Assembly (NCBI GenBank): GCA_049646625.1
Contig: JBARWE010000177.1
Span: 1-7,664 of the forward strand
Length of the DNA stretch: 7,664 nt
Direction: 5' to 3'
Origin: PRO6 sp049646625
GTDB taxonomy: Bacteria > Pseudomonadota > Alphaproteobacteria > Rhizobiales > Xanthobacteraceae
In this document: one piece after another, positions 5,359 through 7,664 of the stretch
Layout of the letters: each line of letters opens with the position of its first letter
How positions within the stretch are numbered: position 1 is the first letter of the stretch
Position numbers and translations under genes: made by a program
The notes under the pieces: model-generated
What the model was told of the DNA's origin: nothing
The model's database searches: none
The model's input: the letters and a program-made list of their open reading frames with translations, nothing else

Positions 5359-6117
5359 CTAGACGTGCTGGCCGCCGTTGATGTGGATTTCGGCGCCGTT
5401 CACATAGGACGACGTCTCCGTGCACAGCACATAGATGATCTTGGCGACCTCGTCCGGCGTGCCGAGCCGGCGCAGCGGAATCTGCTGCTCGACGATCTTT
5501 TCGGTGCCCGGAGAGAGGATCGAGGTATCGATCTCGCCCGGCGCGATGGCGTTGACCCGCACACCGAGGCGGCCGAAGTCGGATGCCATCTCGCGGGTCA
5601 GCGCGGCCAGCGCCGCCTTCGAGGTAGCGTAGGCGGCGCCGGCGAACGGATGCACGCGCGAGCCGGCGATCGAGGTGACATTGACCACCGAGCCTTTGGC
5701 CGCCTTCAATTCCTCGATCAGGCCGCGCGCCATCATGATCGGCGCAAAGAAATTGACGCCGAACACATGGGTCCAGGTGTCCAGTTCGGTGTCGATCGAG
5801 CCGAGCCGGGCGCCGTCCGGCCCCTTGGGCGAGATCGCCGCGTTGTTGACCAGCGCATGCAGCGCGCTGCCCTCCAGCCGCTCGCGGATTTCCTGGATCG
5901 CGCGGGCGGTATCGGCATGGTCGGCGAGGTCGACCTGGATATGGTCCTCGGGGCCGGCGCCCCACGGGCACTGCTCGGGAAAAGGATGGCGCGAGCAGGT
6001 GATGACGCGCCAACCGGCGCTTGAGAAGCGGATGACGGTGGCGTGCCCGATGCCACGACTGGCGCCGGTGAGCAGCAGGGTGCGCCGCGGAGAGTTGGCC
6101 GGAGGAGGTGTCGTCAT
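5359..6117 (-). CDS. Short-chain dehydrogenase/reductase (SDR) family oxidoreductase
   Basis: A 252-residue classical SDR, expected to be a cytosolic NAD(P)-dependent oxidoreductase; substrate unknown. The Rossmann dinucleotide motif T17-G-A-S-R-G-I-G24 has arginine after the serine, and S42-R43 follows the second strand, which leans towards NADP(H). NNAA stands at 91-94, and the catalytic tetrad is N122, S149, Y163 and K167 (YATSK). APGEIDT (192-198) and RLGTPDEVAKIIYVLCTETSSYVNG (217-241) are standard SDR C-terminal blocks, and the chain ends INGGQHV. The start is uncertain: an ATG at 6135 has its AGGGG directly against it, whereas the ATG at 6117 has AAGG upstream and gives a usual N-terminus, so 6117 is preferred. 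It follows pdxH by 30 bp, so the two probably form an operon. It resembles 3-oxoacyl-ACP reductases but cannot be assigned as FabG. Confidence 0.88.
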   Translation of the reverse strand: MTTPPPANSPRRTLLLTGASRGIGHATVIRFSSAGWRVITCSRHPFPEQCPWGAGPEDHIQVDLADHADTARAIQEIRERLEGSALHALVNNAAISPKGPDGARLGSIDTELDTWTHVFGVNFFAPIMMARGLIEELKAAKGSVVNVTSIAGSRVHPFAGAAYATSKAALAALTREMASDFGRLGVRVNAIAPGEIDTSILSPGTEKIVEQQIPLRRLGTPDEVAKIIYVLCTETSSYVNGAEIHINGGQHV

Positions 6118-6147
6118 GCGTTGGTCGCCTTGCATCCCCTGTCGGAA

Positions 6148-6783
6148 TTACGGGTAAAGTCGCGTCTTGTGCCAGCCATCCGCCGCCCGCGTAAAGACGA
6201 TGCGGTCGTGCAGGCGGAACGGCCGGTCGTGCCAGAACTCGAACGATTGCGGCGCAACCCGGAAGCCGACCCAGCCGGGCGGCCGCGGCACCGGGCCAAG
6301 CGCATACTTTGCCGCCACCTTGGCGATCGCCTGTTCGAAGGCGAAGCGGCTTTCCAGCGGTTGCGACTGCTTGCTGGCCCAGGCGCCGATCTGCGCCTGC
6401 TTCGGGCGGGTGGCGAAATAGGCGTCGGCCTCGGCGTCGTCGACACGGCTGACCGTGCCGCGAACGCGGATCTGCCGGCGCAGCGACTTCCAGTGAAACA
6501 GCAGCGCCGCCTTCGGGTTGCCGGTAATCTCCCGCCCCTTCTGGCTGGCGAGGTGGGTATAGAACACGAAACCTTGGGCATCGTAGCCCTTGAGCAGCAC
6601 CATGCGCACGTCGGGCAGGCCATCGGCGTCGACGCTCGCCACCGCCATGGCGTTGGGGTCGTTCGGCTCGCTCCGCTCGGCTTCCGCAAGCCACGCCGCG
6701 AACAGGGCAAACGGCTCCGTAGCGGCTGTAAAATCACCAGACGTTAACTCTCCATGGTGTTTGATGGAGCCTGTATTGGTCAT
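6148..6783 (-). CDS. pdxH: Pyridoxamine/pyridoxine 5'-phosphate oxidase
   Basis: Oxidises pyridoxine or pyridoxamine 5'-phosphate to pyridoxal 5'-phosphate with FMN and O2, the final and salvage step of vitamin B6 synthesis; a cytosolic homodimer. At 211 residues it is close to the usual 210-220. FMN-binding blocks are in order: RMVLLKG (60-66), FVFYTHLASQKGREI (72-86) and LLFHWKSLRRQIRVRG (94-109). The family signature FEFWHDRPFRLHDR (181-194) is an exact match to the pattern I know, and the chain ends WHKTRLYP, the usual C-terminus. The ATG at 6783-6781 gives the expected length; only a weak GGAAA lies upstream. It leads the pdxH-SDR pair and diverges from the lipoprotein-like gene, whose possible starts overlap or lie near this 5' end. 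Confidence 0.96.
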   Translation of the reverse strand: MTNTGSIKHHGELTSGDFTAATEPFALFAAWLAEAERSEPNDPNAMAVASVDADGLPDVRMVLLKGYDAQGFVFYTHLASQKGREITGNPKAALLFHWKSLRRQIRVRGTVSRVDDAEADAYFATRPKQAQIGAWASKQSQPLESRFAFEQAIAKVAAKYALGPVPRPPGWVGFRVAPQSFEFWHDRPFRLHDRIVFTRAADGWHKTRLYP

Positions 6784-6798
6784 TCGTGGAGTTTCCGG

Positions 6799-7302
6799 TT
6801 GCGGCGTGGAACGGTCCAGCAGGGTACGCGGCCCTTATATAAGACACAGAGGGCCAAAGACCTATCCGCCGCACGCCGGAATCTCTCTGGACTTCCGGGG
6901 CTGATGGTCGCTGCCCTGCTGGCGCTCGGTGCCGGCGGCTGCAGCCTGTCATCCCATCTCGATACGTTCAGCGCGGACCCCTCATCGCTGACCGAGGCGA
7001 CCGGCTCGATCGGTGCCACCGGGCCGACCGAGGGCGACCTCGCCTTCGCCCGCATCGCCGCCGCCGACGTGCTGGCCCGCGGCGGCAAGGATGCAAGCCA
7101 GGTGTGGGAAAATCCGGCGACCGGCGCGCGCGGTTCGGTGACGCCGCTTGCCAATGCCTATTCCGCCGACGGCCGCACCTGCCGCGATTTCCTTGCCAGC
7201 TACGTCCGCGGCAGCCGGGAAGCCTGGATGCAGGGCGCCGCCTGCAAATCCGCCAGGGGCGCCTGGGAAATCCGCAACATGAGCGCCTGGCGGCGAAGCT
7301 GA
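6799..7302 (+). CDS. RT0821/Lpp0805 family surface protein, probable lipoprotein
   Basis: A small exported protein of the family named after Rickettsia RT0821 and Legionella Lpp0805; no biochemical role is established. The signal is RRNLSGLPGLMVAALLALGAGG followed by C48 (numbered from the TTG), a lipobox-like site, so it is probably lipid-anchored in the envelope. The mature part holds the family core: DLAFARIAAADVLARGGKDASQVWENPATGARGSVTPL, then CRDFLASYV and a C-terminal GAWEIRNM. Two further cysteines are conserved-looking (C128 and C149) and may form a disulphide. The start is unclear. TTG at 6799 has GGAG seven bases upstream (167 aa). ATG at 6754 overlaps pdxH and lacks a ribosome site (182 aa). 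ATG at 6904 drops the arginines needed for export (132 aa). Confidence 0.8.
   Translation: MRRGTVQQGTRPLYKTQRAKDLSAARRNLSGLPGLMVAALLALGAGGCSLSSHLDTFSADPSSLTEATGSIGATGPTEGDLAFARIAAADVLARGGKDASQVWENPATGARGSVTPLANAYSADGRTCRDFLASYVRGSREAWMQGAACKSARGAWEIRNMSAWRRS
6834..6843. promoter_or_regulatory. CTTATATAAG palindrome, possible shared -10 region
   Basis: A perfect 10-bp AT-rich palindrome in otherwise GC-rich DNA. Each strand reads TATAAG, five of six matches to a -10 hexamer, placed 51 bp before the pdxH start on the minus strand and upstream of the lipoprotein-gene ATG at 6904 on the plus strand. Neither side has a good -35, so a two-way promoter is only suggested. If the plus-strand promoter is real, the TTG at 6799 cannot be the start used from it. 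Confidence 0.3.
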
Positions 7303-7307
7303 TCGTC

Positions 7308-7320
7308 GTTGCAAAAATGC
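7308..7320 (+). promoter_or_regulatory. Single degenerate TGCA-type site before the J-domain gene
   Basis: GTTGCAAAAATGC is identical over 13 bases to 3049-3061 in the aroC array. The next base breaks the dyad (TGCC instead of TGCA). It lies just past the lipoprotein-gene stop and about 80 bp ahead of the J-domain gene start. One degenerate copy could be chance. Confidence 0.25.
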
Positions 7321-7346
7321 CACGAAGACCCCAGATGACGTGACGA

Positions 7347-7364
7347 TGCGGCCCGCCGGCCGCA
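7347..7364. other. GC-rich hairpin before the J-domain gene
   Basis: TGCGGCC (7347-7353) and GGCCGCA (7358-7364) form a perfect 7-bp inverted repeat around CGCC, 36 bases before the J-domain start codon. There is no T run after it. It could end transcription from the lipoprotein gene weakly or influence the leader. Confidence 0.3.
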
Positions 7365-7385
7365 GCCATCTGCCCAAGACCATGC

Positions 7386-7391
7386 AAGGAG
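7386..7391 (+). promoter_or_regulatory. Ribosome binding site of the J-domain gene
   Basis: AAGGAG lies nine bases before the ATG at 7401. It is a strong Shine-Dalgarno and fixes the start of this truncated gene. Confidence 0.75.
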
Positions 7392-7400
7392 AGACCACGG

Positions 7401-7664
7401 ATGCGCGACCCCTACGAAGTTCTGGGGGTGCCGCGGAACGCCAGCGCCGCGGCGATCAAGAGCGCGTTTCGCAAGCTCGCCAAGAAGCACCACCCCGACG
7501 CCAACAAGGACGATCCCAAGGCGGCGGCGCGCTTTGCCGAGGTCAACGCCGCCAACGAGATTCTCGGCGACGCCGACAAGCGCAAGCAGTTTGACGCCGG
7601 CGAGATCGACGCCGAGGGCAAGCCCCGCTTCCAGGGCTTTCCGGGCGGCGGGCCGCAGGGCGGC
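7401..7664 (+). CDS. J-domain (DnaJ/Hsp40-type) co-chaperone, 5' part only
   Basis: The first 88 codons of a gene cut by the right edge. Residues 3-66 are a complete J domain: DPYEVLGVPRNASAAAIKSAFRKLAKKHHPDAN, with the essential H31-P32-D33 loop that stimulates DnaK ATPase, then FAEVNAANEILGDADKRKQFD. The domain runs into a glycine-rich stretch (FPGGGPQGG) typical of DnaJ and CbpA-type proteins. Whether zinc-finger repeats follow (DnaJ) or not (CbpA-like) cannot be seen. The MRDPYEVLGV start and the acidic GEIDAEGKPRFQGF linker remind me of the CbpA-like Hsp40s of Rhizobiales more than of canonical DnaJ, so no gene symbol is given. It follows the lipoprotein gene by 98 bp on the same strand, with a hairpin and a degenerate TGCA-type site between them. 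Confidence 0.9.
   Translation, partial: MRDPYEVLGVPRNASAAAIKSAFRKLAKKHHPDANKDDPKAAARFAEVNAANEILGDADKRKQFDAGEIDAEGKPRFQGFPGGGPQGG

Noticed and set aside
5312..6694. 460-codon minus-strand frame across the SDR gene and pdxH
   Set aside because: It overlaps two clear genes in another frame and its translation is arginine/proline-rich, typical of a GC-rich shadow frame.
6808..6831. EcfG-type general stress promoter (GGAAC followed by CGTT) before the lipoprotein gene
   Set aside because: GGAAC is present at 6808-6812, but no CGTT occurs 16-17 bases later.

Overview
The window is GC-rich, tightly packed DNA that looks like an alphaproteobacterium of the order Hyphomicrobiales (Rhizobiales), most likely near Bradyrhizobium/Rhodopseudomonas or a related Xanthobacteraceae line. 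This placement rests on recognised protein types (DUF1194, RT0821/Lpp0805 surface protein, alphaproteobacterial FabI and PdxH), on gene order, and on intergenic palindromic repeats of a kind I remember from those genomes. No search was run.

Most genes lie on the minus strand. Reading that strand from right to left: pdxH (PNP/PMP oxidase, vitamin B6) and an SDR oxidoreductase form a tight pair. A repeat-bearing gap and a small plus-strand CxxC protein gene follow. Then come fabI (enoyl-ACP reductase) with a histidine phosphatase 12 bp behind it, a 332-bp gene-free stretch, aroC (chorismate synthase), an MFS transporter with its own terminator, and the 5' part of a DUF1194 von Willebrand A-domain gene cut by the left edge. 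On the plus strand at the right end are a lipoprotein-like RT0821/Lpp0805 family gene and the 5' part of a J-domain co-chaperone gene cut by the right edge.

The genes are largely housekeeping functions (cofactor, fatty acid and aromatic precursor synthesis). I see no phage, transposase, CRISPR or defence system. The unusual content is in the non-coding DNA. The aroC leader (3050-3129) carries four regularly spaced dyads of the form YTGCA-N4-TGCAR, at start-to-start distances of 23, 21 and 22 bp, which looks like an operator array placed on one face of the helix. A degenerate single copy lies ahead of the J-domain gene. Two inverted copies of a 44-bp element (43/44 identical), combining a GC-rich hairpin with a short-loop G-quadruplex motif, flank the phosphatase-fabI-small gene segment.
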